Shown: positions 21,708-35,455 of the stretch, one piece after another
Layout: each line of letters opens with the position of its first letter
Position numbering within the stretch: position 1 is the first letter of the stretch
Position numbers and translations under genes: made by a program
Notes under the pieces: model-generated
Database searches by the model: none
Told to the model about the DNA's origin: nothing
The model's input: only the letters and a program-made list of their open reading frames with translations
Source: Enterobacter sp. RIT418
Lineage (GTDB): Bacteria > Pseudomonadota > Gammaproteobacteria > Enterobacterales > Enterobacteriaceae
Direction: 5' to 3'
Assembly: GCF_003057745.1 (NCBI RefSeq)
Contig: NZ_QBJD02000011.1
Span: 62,001-126,000 of the forward strand
DNA: 64,000 bases

Positions 21708-21740
21708 CCCTCACCCTGCCCCTCTCCCACGGGGAGAGGG
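21708..21740. repeat. Short dispersed palindromic repeat after glpD
   Basis: CCCTCACCCTGCCCCTCTCC followed by an opposing GGGGAGAGGG arm. It directly precedes the terminator hairpin at 21754-21777. Confidence 0.8.
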
Positions 21741-21753
21741 AACAAACAGTAAC

Positions 21754-21777
21754 AACGGCAACCGACGTTGCCGTTTT
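21754..21777. terminator. Bidirectional terminator between glpD and glgP
   Basis: AACGGCAAC, a CGAC loop and GTTGCCGTT form a nine-pair stem followed on the + strand by TT. It sits between the stops of convergent glpD and glgP and can serve glpD. On the minus strand it begins about 5 bp after the glgP stop. Confidence 0.8.
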
Positions 21778-21781
21778 GCTT

Positions 21782-24247
<2,466 letters not shown>

Positions 24248-25681
24248 TTACATCAAGCGTTGATAAAGATCGCGGTAGGACTGCGCCGCAACGTGCCAGC
24301 TAAAGTCCATGGACATTGCCTGGCGCTGAACGTAGCGCCACAGCGAAGGACGCGACCACAGGACGAATGCACGCCGGACGGCCCGCAGCAGTGACCACGC
24401 ATTGCTGTCCTCAAATACAAATCCGGTCGCCACGCCGTCCGCCAGGTTTTCCAGCGAGGTGTCGGAGACGGTATCCGCCAGGCCGCCCGTGCGCCGCACC
24501 AGCGGCAGGGTGCCGTATTTCAGCCCGTAGAGCTGCGTCAGGCCGCAGGGTTCGAAGCGGCTCGGCACCAGAATCACGTCCGCGCCGCCCATAATGCGGT
24601 GCGAGAACGCCTCGTGATAGCCGATCTGCACGCCCACCTGCCCCGGATGTTCCGCCGCCGCCGCCAGGAAGCCTTCCTGCAACACCGGATCCCCCGCGCC
24701 GAGCAGCGCCAGCTGGCCGCCCTGCTCCAGCAGGCCAGGCAGCGCCTCCAGCACCAAATCCAGCCCTTTCTGGCTGGTCAGGCGGCTGACCACCGCGAAG
24801 AGCGGCACCTTGTCGTTGACCTTCAGGCCCATCGCAATTTGCAGCTGGCGCTTGTTCTCCGCCTTCTCCTCCAGCGCGTCGCGGCCGTAGCGTGACGTCA
24901 GCAGGAGGTCGGCCTCCGGGCTCCAGATTTTTTCATCCACGCCGTTCAGGATGCCGGACAGGCGTCCTTCACGGTGCCGCTGCTGAAGCAGCCCCTCCAT
25001 GCCGTAGCCAAACTCCGGCTGCGTGATTTCGCGGGCATAGGTCGGGCTGACCGCCGTGATATGGTCCGCATAGTACAAACCGGCCTTCAGGAACGAGATC
25101 TGCCCGTTAAACTCCAGCCCGTGCATGTTATAGAACGACCACGGCAGATCGATGTCATTCATATGATGGGCGTAGTACATGCCCTGATACGCCAGGTTAT
25201 GCACGGTAAAGACCGATTTCGCCGGTCGCCCGCGCGCCGCCAGGTACGCTGGCGCCAGGCCGGCGTGCCAGTCGTGCGCATGCACGATTTCCGGCCGCCA
25301 GAACGGGTCCAGCCCGCTGGCCATCTCCGCCCCTACCCAGCCAAGCAGCGCAAAGCGCAGCACGTTGTCCGTATAGGCGAACAGGTTAGTGTCGTGGTAC
25401 GGGCTGCCGGGGCGGTCGTAAAGGTGTGGGGCATCAATCATATAGATGCCAACGCCGTTGTAATGACCGAACAGCAGGGTGATGCGCCCGGCGAACGTCT
25501 CACGGCGCGTCACCACCTGCGCATCGGGAACGCCGCGGCGGATATCCGGGAACGCGGGCAGGAGCACGCGCGCGTGGGTTCCTGCGGCAATTTGCGCTGC
25601 CGGTAGCGCGCCAAGTACATCCGCCAGCCCGCCGGTTTTCAGCAGCGGGAACATCTCAGAACATACGTGTAAAACCTGCAT
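24248..25681 (-). CDS. glgA: Glycogen synthase (ADP-glucose)
   Basis: GlgA extends alpha-1,4 glucan chains from ADP-glucose. The 477 residues equal the E. coli length. The N-terminal substrate-binding motif [13 protein letters not shown] (residues 15-27) and the C-terminal [18 protein letters not shown] with the catalytic Glu are present, as expected for GT5. Its ATG overlaps the glgC stop by one base, indicating translational coupling. Confidence 0.97.
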   Translation of the reverse strand: MQVLHVCSEMFPLLKTGGLADVLGALPAAQIAAGTHARVLLPAFPDIRRGVPDAQVVTRRETFAGRITLLFGHYNGVGIYMIDAPHLYDRPGSPYHDTNLFAYTDNVLRFALLGWVGAEMASGLDPFWRPEIVHAHDWHAGLAPAYLAARGRPAKSVFTVHNLAYQGMYYAHHMNDIDLPWSFYNMHGLEFNGQISFLKAGLYYADHITAVSPTYAREITQPEFGYGMEGLLQQRHREGRLSGILNGVDEKIWSPEADLLLTSRYGRDALEEKAENKRQLQIAMGLKVNDKVPLFAVVSRLTSQKGLDLVLEALPGLLEQGGQLALLGAGDPVLQEGFLAAAAEHPGQVGVQIGYHEAFSHRIMGGADVILVPSRFEPCGLTQLYGLKYGTLPLVRRTGGLADTVSDTSLENLADGVATGFVFEDSNAWSLLRAVRRAFVLWSRPSLWRYVQRQAMSMDFSWHVAAQSYRDLYQRLM

Positions 25682-26976
25682 TATCGCTCCTGTTTGATCT
25701 GCAGTTTGCGCAGCATTTCCCGCGTAACTAATACAATCCCCTCTTCTGAACGGTAGAAACGACGCGCGTCTTCTTCCGCGTTCTCGCCAATCACCATTCC
25801 TTCAGGAATGACGCAGGCGCGGTCTATCACACAGCGGCGCAGGCGGCACGAGCGCCCCACCCACACGTCCGGCAGCAGCACCGCCGAGTCGATATTGCAA
25901 AATGAGTTGATCCGCACGCGCGGGAACAGGACGGATTGCACCACCACCGAGCCGGAAATAATGCATCCGCCGGAGACCAGCGAGTTCAGCGTCATGCCGT
26001 GGCTGCCGGAGCGATCCTGCACGAATTTCGCAGGCGGCAGCGACTCCATATGCGTACGAATCGGCCAGTTCTGGTCGTACATATCCAGCTCGGGCGTGAC
26101 GGACGCCAGGTCCAGGTTCGCCTTCCAGTACGCTTCAAGCGTGCCCACGTCGCGCCAGTACGGCTCTGAGTTGGGATCGGACTGCACGCAGGACAGCGGG
26201 AAAGGATGTGCATAGGCCATGCCGGCCTGGGTGATTTTTGGAATGATGTCTTTGCCGAAGTCGTGGCTGGAGCTTTCGTCTTTGTCGTCTTCTTCGAGAA
26301 GCTCGTAAAGATAGTCGGCGTCAAAGACATAGATCCCCATGCTGGCGAGGGATTTGGTGTCGTCCCCCGGCATGGTCGGCGGGTTGGCCGGTTTTTCAAC
26401 GAAGTCGATGATCTTGTCGTCCGCGTCCACGTGCATCACGCCAAACGCGGTGGCTTCCGCAACGGGCACCGGCAGGCACGCCACGGTGCAGCGCGCCCCT
26501 TTTTCGACGTGGTCGATCAGCATGTGGGAGTAGTCTTGCTTGTAGATATGGTCCCCGGCGAGGATCACGATGTATTCCGCGCCGTAGCGGCGAATGATGT
26601 CGAGGTTTTGCGTCACCGCGTCGGCCGTCCCGCGGTACCAGTTCTCACCGTGAACGCGCTGCTGCGCGGGCAGCAGGTCGACAAACTCGTTCATCTCTTC
26701 GCTGAAGAAGGACCAGCCGCGCTGGATGTGCTGCACCAGGGTGTGCGACTGGTATTGCGTAATCACGCCAATGCGGCGAATGCCCGAGTTGAGGCAGTTG
26801 GACAGGGCAAAATCGATAATACGAAACTTACCACCAAAGTGAACGGCCGGCTTAGCGCGCTTGATGGTCAAATCTTTGAGACGGGTACCGCGCCCGCCAG
26901 CGAGTATCAGGGCAACCGTTTTTAAGGGTAACTGGCGAGCCAACATTAAGGGATCGTTCTTCTCTAATCTAACCAT
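25681..26976 (-). CDS. glgC: Glucose-1-phosphate adenylyltransferase
   Basis: GlgC makes ADP-glucose from ATP and glucose-1-phosphate, the controlled step of glycogen synthesis. The 431 residues equal E. coli GlgC. The nucleotide loop [12 protein letters not shown] is near residue 27, and FVEKP and the C-terminal left-handed beta-helix region follow. ATG 26976 was chosen because it follows AAAGGAG closely; an in-frame opening 36 bases upstream has no support. It begins 17 bp after glgX. Confidence 0.97.
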   Translation of the reverse strand: MVRLEKNDPLMLARQLPLKTVALILAGGRGTRLKDLTIKRAKPAVHFGGKFRIIDFALSNCLNSGIRRIGVITQYQSHTLVQHIQRGWSFFSEEMNEFVDLLPAQQRVHGENWYRGTADAVTQNLDIIRRYGAEYIVILAGDHIYKQDYSHMLIDHVEKGARCTVACLPVPVAEATAFGVMHVDADDKIIDFVEKPANPPTMPGDDTKSLASMGIYVFDADYLYELLEEDDKDESSSHDFGKDIIPKITQAGMAYAHPFPLSCVQSDPNSEPYWRDVGTLEAYWKANLDLASVTPELDMYDQNWPIRTHMESLPPAKFVQDRSGSHGMTLNSLVSGGCIISGSVVVQSVLFPRVRINSFCNIDSAVLLPDVWVGRSCRLRRCVIDRACVIPEGMVIGENAEEDARRFYRSEEGIVLVTREMLRKLQIKQER

Positions 26977-26993
26977 GACTAACTCCTTTTTTA

Positions 26994-28967
26994 TCATCTT
27001 TGGAATACGCACACTCCGTGCGCAGGCCCGTGCCAGACAGCCATTAACACCGGATTATCCGCTCCGGCGAAAGGGGGAATGGCGCGCCACTCCCCGTCAG
27101 GTAAAACAATCTCTGCGACGTCATCCGTCGCGTTCAGCGCGATCAGCCACTTATCCGAGAGCAGGATTTGCAGGCGAGGCACGCCGTGTTGCCACTCATG
27201 CGCGCTTAACGGCTGCGCGTCTTGATTCAGCCAGCGAACGTTGCCGTCCCCCTCTTCCCACCAGCGATCGGCGGTGAGAGCAGGAATTTGCTGGCGAAGG
27301 TGGATCAGCGCCGCGGTAAAATGGGTCAAACCGCTGTTCGCGTCCTCCCAGTTAAGCCAGGTTAAGGAGTTGTCCTGGCAATAGGCGTTATTGTTGCCGT
27401 GCTGGCTGTGGCCGTGTTCATCACCCGCCAGCAGCATCGGCGTGCCCTGGGACAGCAGCAGCGTCGTCAACAGCGCGTGTACGCTGTCGCGCCGCCGCTC
27501 GATCACGTCCAGGCTCCCGCCTAATCCTTCTATACCATGATTGAAGCTATGGTTATTGTTAGTCCCATCGCGATTCTCCTCGCCGTTTGCCTCATTGTGT
27601 TTCTGATTGAAACAAACGCAGTCGCGCAGCGTGAAGCCGTCGTGCGCCGTCACCAGATTGATCGTCGAGGACGGTAATTTGCCCTCGCGCTTAAAGAGAT
27701 CGCTGGAACCGGCAAAACGTCCGGCGAACTCCCCCAGTGACAGATTCCGCTCAAGCCAGAAGCGGCGCGCGGCGTCGCGAAAATGGTCGTTCCATTCGGC
27801 AAACGGCGGCGGGAAGTTCCCCACCTGATAGCCGCCTTCCCCGATGTCCCAAGGCTCGGCGATCAGTTTCACCTGCGAGAGCACCGGACATTTTTTTATC
27901 GCCTCAAACAGCGGCGCCTGCGGGCTAAACGCCGGCGTGCGCCCCATGACGGGCGCCAGATCAAACCGAAAGCCGTCGACGTGAAACGTCTCCACCCAGT
28001 ACTTCAGGCATTCATAAGCGTAGTGCGTCACGGCTGGATGGCTGAGATTGAGCGTGTTACCGCAGCCGGTCCAGTTGAAGTAATCGCCATCCTCCCTGAT
28101 CCAATAATAGCTACGGTTATCAATTCCGCGCAGGGAGAGCGTCGGGCCGTCAAGATCGCTTTCCGCGCTGTGGTTCAGCACCACGTCCAGAATGACCTCA
28201 ATTCCCGCCCGGTGGAGCGCCTTGACCGCGTCGCGAAGCTCGTCCCGCGCCTTATCAGGATCGGCGGCGTAGCGCGGGTCGAGGGCAAACATCGCCAGCG
28301 GGTTATAGCCCCAGTAGTTGCTTAGCCCAAGCCGCTGCAGGCGCGGCTCGCTGGCGAAATGCGCCACGGGCAGCAGCTCCAGCGCGGTAATGCCCAGATG
28401 CTTCAGGTAGGCCACCATGGTCGGGTGGCCGAGCGCCTTATAGGTGCCGCGCATCTCTTTCGGAATCGACGGGTGCAGGTACGTCAGCCCCTTCACGTGG
28501 GCTTCGTAGATGACGGTGTTGCCCCACGGCGTGCGCGGCGCGGCGTCGTCTTCCCAGTCGTACAGGTCGTTCACCACCACGCTTTTCGGCGCGAGGGGCG
28601 CGCTGTCGCGATGGTCCGGCTCGCCGTAGCCGACGTGGAACAGCGGGTCGTCTTTGAACTCACCGTCCACGCGGTGGGCGCACGGATCGAGCAGCAGCTT
28701 CGCCGGGTTAAACCAGTGCCCCTGCGCGGGCGCCCACGGGCCGTGAACGCGAAATCCGTAGCGCAGTCCCGGACGCCCGCCGGCCAGGTAGCCGTGCCAG
28801 GTGTCTCCGGTGCGCGACGGCAGATCGTAACGGTGCTCGTTGCCTTCGCCGTCAAACACGCACAGCTCAACCCGCTCCGCGTGCGCGGAAAAGAGCGTGA
28901 AGTTCACGCCTTTTCCGTCAAAGCGTGCCCCAAGCGGTTCGCTTCGGCCTGCCGTCAGCTGCGTCAT
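26994..28967 (-). CDS. glgX: Glycogen debranching enzyme
   Basis: GlgX cleaves alpha-1,6 branches left after phosphorylase action. The 657 residues equal E. coli GlgX. A CBM48-like N-terminal domain ([20 protein letters not shown]) precedes a GH13 barrel with [11 protein letters not shown] (nucleophile Asp), LIAEPWD (Glu) and [11 protein letters not shown] (Asp). The start ATG 28967 overlaps the glgB stop as ATGA; upstream in-frame codons fall inside glgB. Confidence 0.97.
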   Translation of the reverse strand: MTQLTAGRSEPLGARFDGKGVNFTLFSAHAERVELCVFDGEGNEHRYDLPSRTGDTWHGYLAGGRPGLRYGFRVHGPWAPAQGHWFNPAKLLLDPCAHRVDGEFKDDPLFHVGYGEPDHRDSAPLAPKSVVVNDLYDWEDDAAPRTPWGNTVIYEAHVKGLTYLHPSIPKEMRGTYKALGHPTMVAYLKHLGITALELLPVAHFASEPRLQRLGLSNYWGYNPLAMFALDPRYAADPDKARDELRDAVKALHRAGIEVILDVVLNHSAESDLDGPTLSLRGIDNRSYYWIREDGDYFNWTGCGNTLNLSHPAVTHYAYECLKYWVETFHVDGFRFDLAPVMGRTPAFSPQAPLFEAIKKCPVLSQVKLIAEPWDIGEGGYQVGNFPPPFAEWNDHFRDAARRFWLERNLSLGEFAGRFAGSSDLFKREGKLPSSTINLVTAHDGFTLRDCVCFNQKHNEANGEENRDGTNNNHSFNHGIEGLGGSLDVIERRRDSVHALLTTLLLSQGTPMLLAGDEHGHSQHGNNNAYCQDNSLTWLNWEDANSGLTHFTAALIHLRQQIPALTADRWWEEGDGNVRWLNQDAQPLSAHEWQHGVPRLQILLSDKWLIALNATDDVAEIVLPDGEWRAIPPFAGADNPVLMAVWHGPAHGVCVFQR

Positions 28968-31150
28968 TCGCCCTCCCGAACCAGCCAGAGGGTGCTGAGC
29001 GGCGGCAACGTCAGGCTGAGCGAGTTGGGTCGTCCGTGGCTTTCCTGCTCGTCGCTCTGCACCAGGCCGCCGTTTCCGGCATTGCTGCCGTGATAGTGCA
29101 TCGAGTCGGTGTTGAGGATTTCGCGCCATTTGCCCGGCTGGTTTATGCCGAAGCGGTAGTGATTGCGCGGAACGGGGGTAAAGTTGCTGGCAACGATGAT
29201 CTCGTTACCCGCCTTGTCGCGGCGCACGAAGACGAACACCGAGCGCTCGCGATCGTCCACCACCAGCCACTCAAAGCCGTACGGATCGAAGTCCAGCTCG
29301 TGCAGGGCCTTATGGTGACGATAGGTCAGGTTCAGGTCGCGCACCAGGCGCTGCACGCCGTGGTGCCAGTTGTCGCCCCCTTCCAGCAGGTGCCAGTCGA
29401 GGCTGGTGTCATGGTTCCACTCGCGTCCCTGAGCAAACTCGTTGCCCATAAACAGCAGCTTTTTCCCCGGGAAGGCGAACAGCCAGCCGTAGTAGGCGCG
29501 CAGGTTGGCGAACTTCTGCCACGCGTCGCCCGGCATGCGGTCGAGAATCGATTTTTTGCCGTGAACGACCTCATCGTGCGACAGCGGCAGCATGAAGTTT
29601 TCGGTGTAGTTATAGAGCAGGCCGAACGTCAGCTTGTCGTGATGATGCTGACGGTACACCGGGTCGAGCTTCATGTAGTCGAGCGTGTCGTGCATCCAGC
29701 CAAGGTTCCACTTGTACCAGAAGCCGAGGCCGCCCATCGACGGCGGACGGGAGACGCCGGGAAAGTCGGTCGACTCTTCCGCCATGGTCACCGCGCCCTC
29801 GACCTGCTCGCCGAGAATGCGGTTGGTGTTGCGCAGGAACTCTATCGCCTCGAGGTTTTCCCGCCCGCCGAATTCGTTCGGGATCCACTCGCCCTCTTTG
29901 CGGCTGTAGTCGCGGTAGATCATCGAGGCCACCGCGTCGACGCGCAGGGCATCCACGCCGAAGCGTTCAATCCAGTACAGCGCGTTGCCCACCAGGTAAT
30001 TCGTCACCTCGCGGCGGCCGTAGTTGTAGATCAGCGTGTTCCAGTCCTGGTGATAGCCTTCGCGCGGGTCGCTGTGCTCGTAGAGCTTAGTGCCGTCAAA
30101 CTCTGCCAGCGCAAAGTCATCTGACGGGAAATGGCCCGGCACCCAGTCGAGGATCACGTTCAGCCCCGCGGCGTGCGCGGCGTTGATAAAGTAGCGGAAA
30201 TCGTCGCGCGTGCCGAAGCGCCGCGTCGGGGCGTAAAGCCCGGTCGGCTGATAGCCCCAGCTGCCGTCGAACGGGTGTTCGTTGATCGGCAGCAGCTCAA
30301 GATGGGTAAAGCCCATCCATTTGGCGTAGGGCACCAGCTGGTCGGCCAGCTCGCGGTAGCTGAGCCAGAAGTTGTTATCGGTGTGACGACGCCAGGAGCC
30401 AAGGTGCACTTCGTACACCGAGATCGGCGCGTCGAAGCGGTTGGCCTGCTTGCGCTCTTCGCTCTGGGTAATTTTCTCCGGCAGGCCGCAAATCAGCGAG
30501 GCGGTATCCGGCCGCATCTGCGCTTCGAAGGCGTACGGGTCGGCTTTGATGCGCAGCTTGCCGTTGGCATCAATCATTTCGAACTTGTAGAGCTGGCCAT
30601 TGTGCGCGCCGGGGATAAACAGCTCCCAGATGCCGGTTTCGCGGCGCAGGCGCATAGGGTGACGGCGGCCGTCCCAGTAGTTGAACTGCCCGACCACGGA
30701 GACGCGCTGGGCGTTCGGCGCCCACACGGCAAACCGCGTGCCGGTTACGCCGTCCATCGTATCGGCATGGGCGCCGAGCGTTTCATACGGACGCAGGTGG
30801 GTGCCTTCAGAGAGCAGCCAGGCGTCCATCTCCTTGAGCAGCGGGCCAAAGCTGTAGGGGTCGTCGATCAGGTTTTGCTGGCCGTGCCAAACGACCGCAA
30901 GCTGGTAGCGAAAGGGGTTTTTACGACGCGGCATAATGCCGCAGAAGAAGCCTCGCGAATCAAGGCATTCAAGGTTGCCGACCTTACGGCCGGTTTTGGG
31001 CTCGATGACCCACACTTCCGTAGCGTCAGGTAAGAGTGCCCGGACTTCCAGCCCGGCCTCCGTGCGGTGCATTCCCAGCACGGAAAAGGGGTCGGCAAAA
31101 TGACCCGCAATAAGCGCATTAATCACGTCTCTCGAAATACGATCGGACAT
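28964..31150 (-). CDS. glgB: 1,4-alpha-glucan branching enzyme
   Basis: GlgB forms alpha-1,6 branches in glycogen. The 728 residues equal E. coli GlgB. After two N-terminal beta domains the GH13 catalytic segments are [13 protein letters not shown] (Asp), [10 protein letters not shown] (Glu) and [12 protein letters not shown] (Asp). I used ATG 31150 ([10 protein letters not shown]); another ATG nine bases upstream is possible. It is first in glgBXCAP. Confidence 0.97.
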   Translation of the reverse strand: MSDRISRDVINALIAGHFADPFSVLGMHRTEAGLEVRALLPDATEVWVIEPKTGRKVGNLECLDSRGFFCGIMPRRKNPFRYQLAVVWHGQQNLIDDPYSFGPLLKEMDAWLLSEGTHLRPYETLGAHADTMDGVTGTRFAVWAPNAQRVSVVGQFNYWDGRRHPMRLRRETGIWELFIPGAHNGQLYKFEMIDANGKLRIKADPYAFEAQMRPDTASLICGLPEKITQSEERKQANRFDAPISVYEVHLGSWRRHTDNNFWLSYRELADQLVPYAKWMGFTHLELLPINEHPFDGSWGYQPTGLYAPTRRFGTRDDFRYFINAAHAAGLNVILDWVPGHFPSDDFALAEFDGTKLYEHSDPREGYHQDWNTLIYNYGRREVTNYLVGNALYWIERFGVDALRVDAVASMIYRDYSRKEGEWIPNEFGGRENLEAIEFLRNTNRILGEQVEGAVTMAEESTDFPGVSRPPSMGGLGFWYKWNLGWMHDTLDYMKLDPVYRQHHHDKLTFGLLYNYTENFMLPLSHDEVVHGKKSILDRMPGDAWQKFANLRAYYGWLFAFPGKKLLFMGNEFAQGREWNHDTSLDWHLLEGGDNWHHGVQRLVRDLNLTYRHHKALHELDFDPYGFEWLVVDDRERSVFVFVRRDKAGNEIIVASNFTPVPRNHYRFGINQPGKWREILNTDSMHYHGSNAGNGGLVQSDEQESHGRPNSLSLTLPPLSTLWLVREGE

Positions 31151-31348
31151 GGTATTCATCCTGTTTTTTTTATGTCGCCCTTTTTACGCGCTCCGGGACG
31201 ACTTTTAATGTGACCTGAACGGTGCAGCACATCCTCTCTGCTCCGCCCTACCCTCAGGTGAGAAATAAATCTTCCTTAAAGCATAGCCAACGACGTAGAC
31301 CCTCCAGATAAAAAATAGGACATCTGCGTTTTACTCCATGTAGTACGC

Positions 31349-31374
31349 AAAAAAAGGGGGTGAAAATCACCCCC
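31349..31374 (-). terminator. Intrinsic terminator of asd
   Basis: On the minus strand GGGGGTGA, a TTT loop and TCACCCCC are followed by a run of seven T. It lies 17 bp after the asd stop. Confidence 0.9.
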
Positions 31375-31390
31375 GGTAGTTATCAAATTA

Positions 31391-32494
31391 TTACGCCAGT
31401 TGGCGAAGCATGCGGCGCAGCGGTTCGGCCGCGCCCCACAGAAGCTGGTCGCCGACGGTGAACGCGGAGAGGTACTCCGGCCCCATGTTCAGCTTGCGCA
31501 GGCGGCCCACCGGCGTGGTCAGCGTGCCGGTCACGGCCGCAGGCGTCAGTTCGCGCATGGTGATATCGCGATCGTTTGGCACCACTTTCGCCCACGGGTT
31601 GTGCGCGGCCAGCAGCTCTTCCACGGTCGGAATAGACACATCTTTTTTCAGTTTAAGGGTGAAAGCCTGGCTGTGGCAGCGCAGCGCGCCGATGCGCACG
31701 CACAGGCCGTCCACCGGAATGGTGTTCGCGGTCGCGAGGATTTTGTTGGTCTCGGCCTGGCCCTTCCACTCTTCGCGGGTCTGGCCGTTATCCAGCTGTT
31801 TGTCGATCCACGGGATCAGTCCACCGGCCAGCGGTACGCCGAAGTTATCCACCGGCAGCGCGCCGCTGCGGGTCAGCTGAGTGACTTTACGCTCGATATC
31901 GAGGATCGCAGACGCCGGGTTTGCCAGCTCGGTGGCAACGCTGTCGTGCAGCTGGCCCATCTGGGTCAGCAGTTCGCGCATGTGGCGCGCGCCGCCGCCG
32001 GACGCCGCCTGGTACGTGGCGACAGAGACCCACTCCACCAGATCCTGCGCGAACAGGCCGCCGAGGGACATCAGCATCAGGCTGACGGTGCAGTTGCCGC
32101 CTACGAAGGTTTTCACGCCGTTGTTCAGGCCGTCGGTGATGACATCCTGGTTCACCGGGTCAAGAATAATGATGGCATCGTCCTTCATGCGCAGCGATGA
32201 CGCCGCGTCAATCCAGTAGCCCTGCCAGCCGCTTTCACGCAGCTTTGGGTAAATCTCGTTGGTATAATCGCCGCCCTGGCAGGTGACAATAACGTCGAGT
32301 GCCTTCAGCGCTTCCAGATCGTAAGCATCCTGCAGCGTACCTGTGGTACCCCCAAAGGAAGGCGCAGCCTGGCCGAGCTGGGAAGTCGAGAAGAAGACCG
32401 GGCGGATAGCGTCGAAATCGCGCTCTTCAACCATGCGCTGCATGAGGACAGAGCCGACCATTCCACGCCAACCGATAAAACCAACGTTTTTCAT
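31391..32494 (-). CDS. asd: Aspartate-semialdehyde dehydrogenase
   Basis: Asd reduces aspartyl phosphate to aspartate semialdehyde, the branch point to lysine, diaminopimelate, methionine and threonine. The 367 residues equal E. coli Asd. NADP-binding [11 protein letters not shown] is at residues 5-15, and the catalytic Cys135 is in [12 protein letters not shown] 32494 (MKNVGFIG) gives the family N-terminus; a longer in-frame opening upstream has no support. It is divergent from yhgN. Confidence 0.97.
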   Translation of the reverse strand: MKNVGFIGWRGMVGSVLMQRMVEERDFDAIRPVFFSTSQLGQAAPSFGGTTGTLQDAYDLEALKALDVIVTCQGGDYTNEIYPKLRESGWQGYWIDAASSLRMKDDAIIILDPVNQDVITDGLNNGVKTFVGGNCTVSLMLMSLGGLFAQDLVEWVSVATYQAASGGGARHMRELLTQMGQLHDSVATELANPASAILDIERKVTQLTRSGALPVDNFGVPLAGGLIPWIDKQLDNGQTREEWKGQAETNKILATANTIPVDGLCVRIGALRCHSQAFTLKLKKDVSIPTVEELLAAHNPWAKVVPNDRDITMRELTPAAVTGTLTTPVGRLRKLNMGPEYLSAFTVGDQLLWGAAEPLRRMLRQLA

Positions 32495-32671
32495 AGCATT
32501 TTTTTCCTGCAAGGGTGTGTGCTGTTTATGCAAACCAGTATTCAACTGAGATATGCTTCACATTACAAAATGCTGCCAAAGTCGCAAGCGAAATTAATCG
32601 ATGATTGCCCTGCAATCAGAAAAGCAGCTAATCATACGAATAACCATACAAATATTCAGGGATAATTAACC

Positions 32672-33265
32672 ATGAGTGAGATCATTTCGGCGGCCGTTTT
32701 ATTGATCCTTATTATGGATCCGCTCGGCAATCTGCCCATCTTCATGTCGGTGCTGAAGCACACCGAGCCGAAGCGCCGTCGGGCGATCATGATCCGCGAG
32801 CTGCTTATCGCGCTGCTGGTGATGTTTATCTTCCTGTTTGCGGGCGAGAAGATTTTGGCCTTCCTCAACCTGCGTGCGGAAACGGTCTCGATTTCCGGCG
32901 GGATCATTCTGTTCCTGATCGCGATAAAGATGATTTTCCCGAGCGCGGAGGGCAGCAGCAGCGGCCTGCCCGCGGGCGAAGAGCCGTTCATCGTGCCGCT
33001 GGCGATCCCGCTGGTTGCCGGGCCGACGATTCTGGCGACGCTGATGCTGCTGTCGCATCAGTACCCGAATCAGATGAGCCACCTGGTGATTGCCCTGCTG
33101 ATTGCCTGGGGCGGGACGTTTATCATTCTGCTGCAGTCGTCGCTGTTCCTGCGCCTGCTGGGCGAGAAAGGGGTAAACGCGCTGGAGCGGTTAATGGGAT
33201 TGATACTGGTGATGATGGCGACGCAGATGTTCCTGGACGGGATTCGGGCGTGGATGAAGGGTTAG
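32672..33265 (+). CDS. yhgN: MarC-family inner membrane protein
   Basis: This 197-residue membrane protein equals E. coli YhgN in length. It belongs to the MarC/UPF0056 family, whose transport role is unproved. About six hydrophobic segments are visible, starting with EIISAAVLLILIMDPLGN, and a family signature IPLVAGPTILATLMLL is at about residues 110-126. It is divergent from asd and ends before a shared terminator. Confidence 0.93.
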   Translation: MSEIISAAVLLILIMDPLGNLPIFMSVLKHTEPKRRRAIMIRELLIALLVMFIFLFAGEKILAFLNLRAETVSISGGIILFLIAIKMIFPSAEGSSSGLPAGEEPFIVPLAIPLVAGPTILATLMLLSHQYPNQMSHLVIALLIAWGGTFIILLQSSLFLRLLGEKGVNALERLMGLILVMMATQMFLDGIRAWMKG

Positions 33266-33277
33266 CAAGGTAAATGC

Positions 33278-33302
33278 AAAAGGCAACGCGAGTTGCCTTT
33301 TT
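33278..33302. terminator. Intrinsic terminator after yhgN
   Basis: AAAAGGCAAC, a GCGA loop and GTTGCCTTTTT form a bidirectional stem. It is the same GGCAAC/GTTGCC design seen after nfuA, glpD and livF. Confidence 0.88.
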
Positions 33303-33311
33303 GATGTTTGC

Positions 33312-33447
33312 ACCCTCTCCCCGTGGGAGAGGGCCGGGGGTGAGGGCACCAGACAGCACAATTCCCCCTCACCCTAACCCTCTCCCTCAGGGAGAGGGGA
33401 CTGTTCGGTGCAGATTTTAACCTTCTCTCTCCCACAGGGAGAGGGAG
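33312..33447. repeat. Cluster of dispersed palindromic repeats between yhgN and gntU
   Basis: Three inverted-repeat units (about 33313-33346, 33365-33399 and 33424-33446) fill the gap between the convergent yhgN and gntU. The first ends in GGGTGAGGG and the second starts CCCCTCACCCTAACCCTCTC. The linker GTTCGGTGCAG after the second unit resembles the CACGGTGCGG linker of the 2189-2691 array. Confidence 0.8.
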
Positions 33448-33457
33448 AAAACCAACG

Positions 33458-34798
33458 TTAGCTCAGCAGCGAAAACGCAATCATCCCGACAATCGCACCC
33501 GTGGTGCCGAGGATGGTTTCCATCAGCGTCCAGGTTTTCAGGGTTTGCGCTTCGGTCGCGCCGGTAAATTTACCGAACAGCCAGAAGCCCGCGTCGTTCA
33601 CGTGGGACACCACAATCGAGCCGCCCGCGATGCAGATGGAGAGTGCCGCCATCTGCGCGCCGGAGTAGTTCAGCTGTTCAATCACCGGCATCACCAGCCC
33701 CACGGCGGTTAAGCACGCTACGGTCGCGGAGCCCTGAATGATACGCACCGCCGCGGCCAGCACGAAGCAGGTTACCGCAATCGGCAGGCCCATCCCCGTC
33801 AGCGCTTCGCCCAGCGCCGGACCGACGCCGGAATCCACCAGCACCTGCTTGAACACGCCACCGGCACCGATCACCAGCAGGATAATGCCCGCAGGCTGCA
33901 GCGCCGCGCCGCAGATCTCCATCACGCGGTCTTTTGCCATCCCCTGACGCATCGCCAGGCCGTAAATCGCGACCAGACACGCCACCAGGATCGCGGTGAA
34001 CGGGTGGCCGATAAACTCAAACCATTCGTAGGCGGTAGAGCCTTCCGGCACAAAGCGCGCGGCGATGGTTTTCAGGCCCACCAGCACCAGCGGCAGCAGG
34101 ATCAGCGACAGGCTGAAGCCGAAGGACGGCATTTTGCCTTCGCCCAGGTGCGGCTCGGTGATGTCGTCCGGAATGTGCAGCTCAACGTAGCGGCTGATGA
34201 AGTTGCCCCACAGCGGCCCGGCGATAATCATCCCCGGGATCGCGGCGCACAGGCCAATCAGGATCATCCAGCCGAAGTCGGCGTGCATCTGGGAGGCCAG
34301 CAGCATCGGCGCGGGCCCCGGCAGCAGAAACGCCGCCGCCGCCGCCACGCCCGCAAACAGCGGAATGACCAGCTTCACGAGGTTAGTGCCGGTGTGGCGC
34401 GCCATCGAGAAGGCCACGCTAATCAGCAGCACAACGGCCACCTCAAAGAACAGCGGCAGCGCGCAGATCAGGCCTGCCAGGCCAATCGCATAGTGCGCGC
34501 GGCTGTGGCCGAAGGATTTCAGCATCTTGACGGCGATCTGATCGACCGCGCCCGTCTCGTGCAAAATCTTGCCAAACATCGCGCCCAGCGCGACCACAAT
34601 CGCCAGGAAGCCCAGCGTGCCGCCCATCCCTTTTTCCATCGTCGCCGCGATTTTATCGAGCGGCATGCCGGAGAAAAGGCCAGCGCCAATAGACACCACC
34701 ATCAAAGCAACGAAAGCGTGCATACGCGCTTTCATCACTAAAAACAGCAGCAGCAAAACGGAGCCAACTGCCGTCAAAACAAGCGTTAATGTACTCAA
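33458..34798 (-). CDS. gntU: Low-affinity gluconate transporter (GntP family)
   Basis: GntU is a second gluconate permease. The 446 residues equal E. coli GntU. The protein is hydrophobic throughout and has the paralogous signature CIAGGSIVVSHVNDAGFWLFGKF near the C-terminus, like gntT. It begins 3 bp after gntK on the same strand, so the two form one operon under GntR. Confidence 0.94.
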   Translation of the reverse strand: MSTLTLVLTAVGSVLLLLFLVMKARMHAFVALMVVSIGAGLFSGMPLDKIAATMEKGMGGTLGFLAIVVALGAMFGKILHETGAVDQIAVKMLKSFGHSRAHYAIGLAGLICALPLFFEVAVVLLISVAFSMARHTGTNLVKLVIPLFAGVAAAAAFLLPGPAPMLLASQMHADFGWMILIGLCAAIPGMIIAGPLWGNFISRYVELHIPDDITEPHLGEGKMPSFGFSLSLILLPLVLVGLKTIAARFVPEGSTAYEWFEFIGHPFTAILVACLVAIYGLAMRQGMAKDRVMEICGAALQPAGIILLVIGAGGVFKQVLVDSGVGPALGEALTGMGLPIAVTCFVLAAAVRIIQGSATVACLTAVGLVMPVIEQLNYSGAQMAALSICIAGGSIVVSHVNDAGFWLFGKFTGATEAQTLKTWTLMETILGTTGAIVGMIAFSLLS

Positions 34799-34801
34799 AA
34801 C

Positions 34802-35329
34802 TTACTGCCTTTTGTTAATGACCTCGATGGTGCTTGCCACAACACCTTCCAGCGATTGATCGATATCAACCACCAATACGTCCTGCTCGTCCGCGCCCGG
34901 CTCCTGCAGCGCTTCAAACTGCGTGACCAGCATCTGGGTTTTGAAGAAGTGGCCTTTCCGCGCCTTCAGGCGGCTTTCAATCACCTCAAAATCACCTTTC
35001 AAATAGATGAAAGAGAGGTTTGGGTTGCCGTCGCGCAGCAGGTCGCGGTAGGTTTTTTTCAGCGCGGAGCACACGATCAGCGACACTTTGTTGGTGCGCT
35101 GCATGGCGAATGCGGCATCGTTCAGCGCCTGCAGCCACGGCTTGCGATCGTCGTCGTTCAGCGGCTCGCCGGAGGCCATTTTCATGATGTTGCTGCGCGG
35201 ATGGAGGAAGTCGCCGTCAAGAAACGCAGCGTGCAGCTGATGCGCCACTTCGCTCGCCACGGCAGATTTACCGCTACCGGAGACGCCCATCAGGACGTAA
35301 ACGTGGTGATCGTGATTAGTCGTGCTCAA
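34802..35329 (-). CDS. gntK: Gluconokinase, TTG start
   Basis: GntK phosphorylates gluconate to 6-phosphogluconate. With a TTG start at 35329 the protein has 175 residues, the E. coli length, and begins MSTTNHDHHVYV. GAGGG lies at good spacing before this TTG. Another in-frame TTG at 35347 overlaps the ribosome site and is less likely. The P-loop GVSGSGKS is at residues 15-22. Confidence 0.93.
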   Translation of the reverse strand: MSTTNHDHHVYVLMGVSGSGKSAVASEVAHQLHAAFLDGDFLHPRSNIMKMASGEPLNDDDRKPWLQALNDAAFAMQRTNKVSLIVCSALKKTYRDLLRDGNPNLSFIYLKGDFEVIESRLKARKGHFFKTQMLVTQFEALQEPGADEQDVLVVDIDQSLEGVVASTIEVINKRQ

Positions 35330-35347
35330 AGGGTGTCCCTCAGTCAA

Positions 35348-35376
35348 TTGTTACGGGTAACAGTTATCGGTAACAT
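35348..35376 (-). promoter_or_regulatory. Two overlapping GntR operators upstream of gntK
   Basis: On the minus strand ATGTTACCGATAACTG (35361-35376) and CTGTTACCCGTAACAA (35348-35363) both resemble the GntR operator. They overlap by three bases and end 18 bp before the TTG start, so bound repressor would cover the transcription start region. Confidence 0.8.
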
Positions 35377-35455
35377 TGTCCTGCCGGGACTTTAGAGAAG
35401 CAATATCCAAACGTGCGCGAAGTGAATAAGTGTGACCTGGTTCAAATTTGTCAGA

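Noticed and set aside
28968..29129. 54-residue N-terminal extension of glgX
   Set aside because: It lies inside glgB and is low-complexity; the ATGA overlap start gives the family length.
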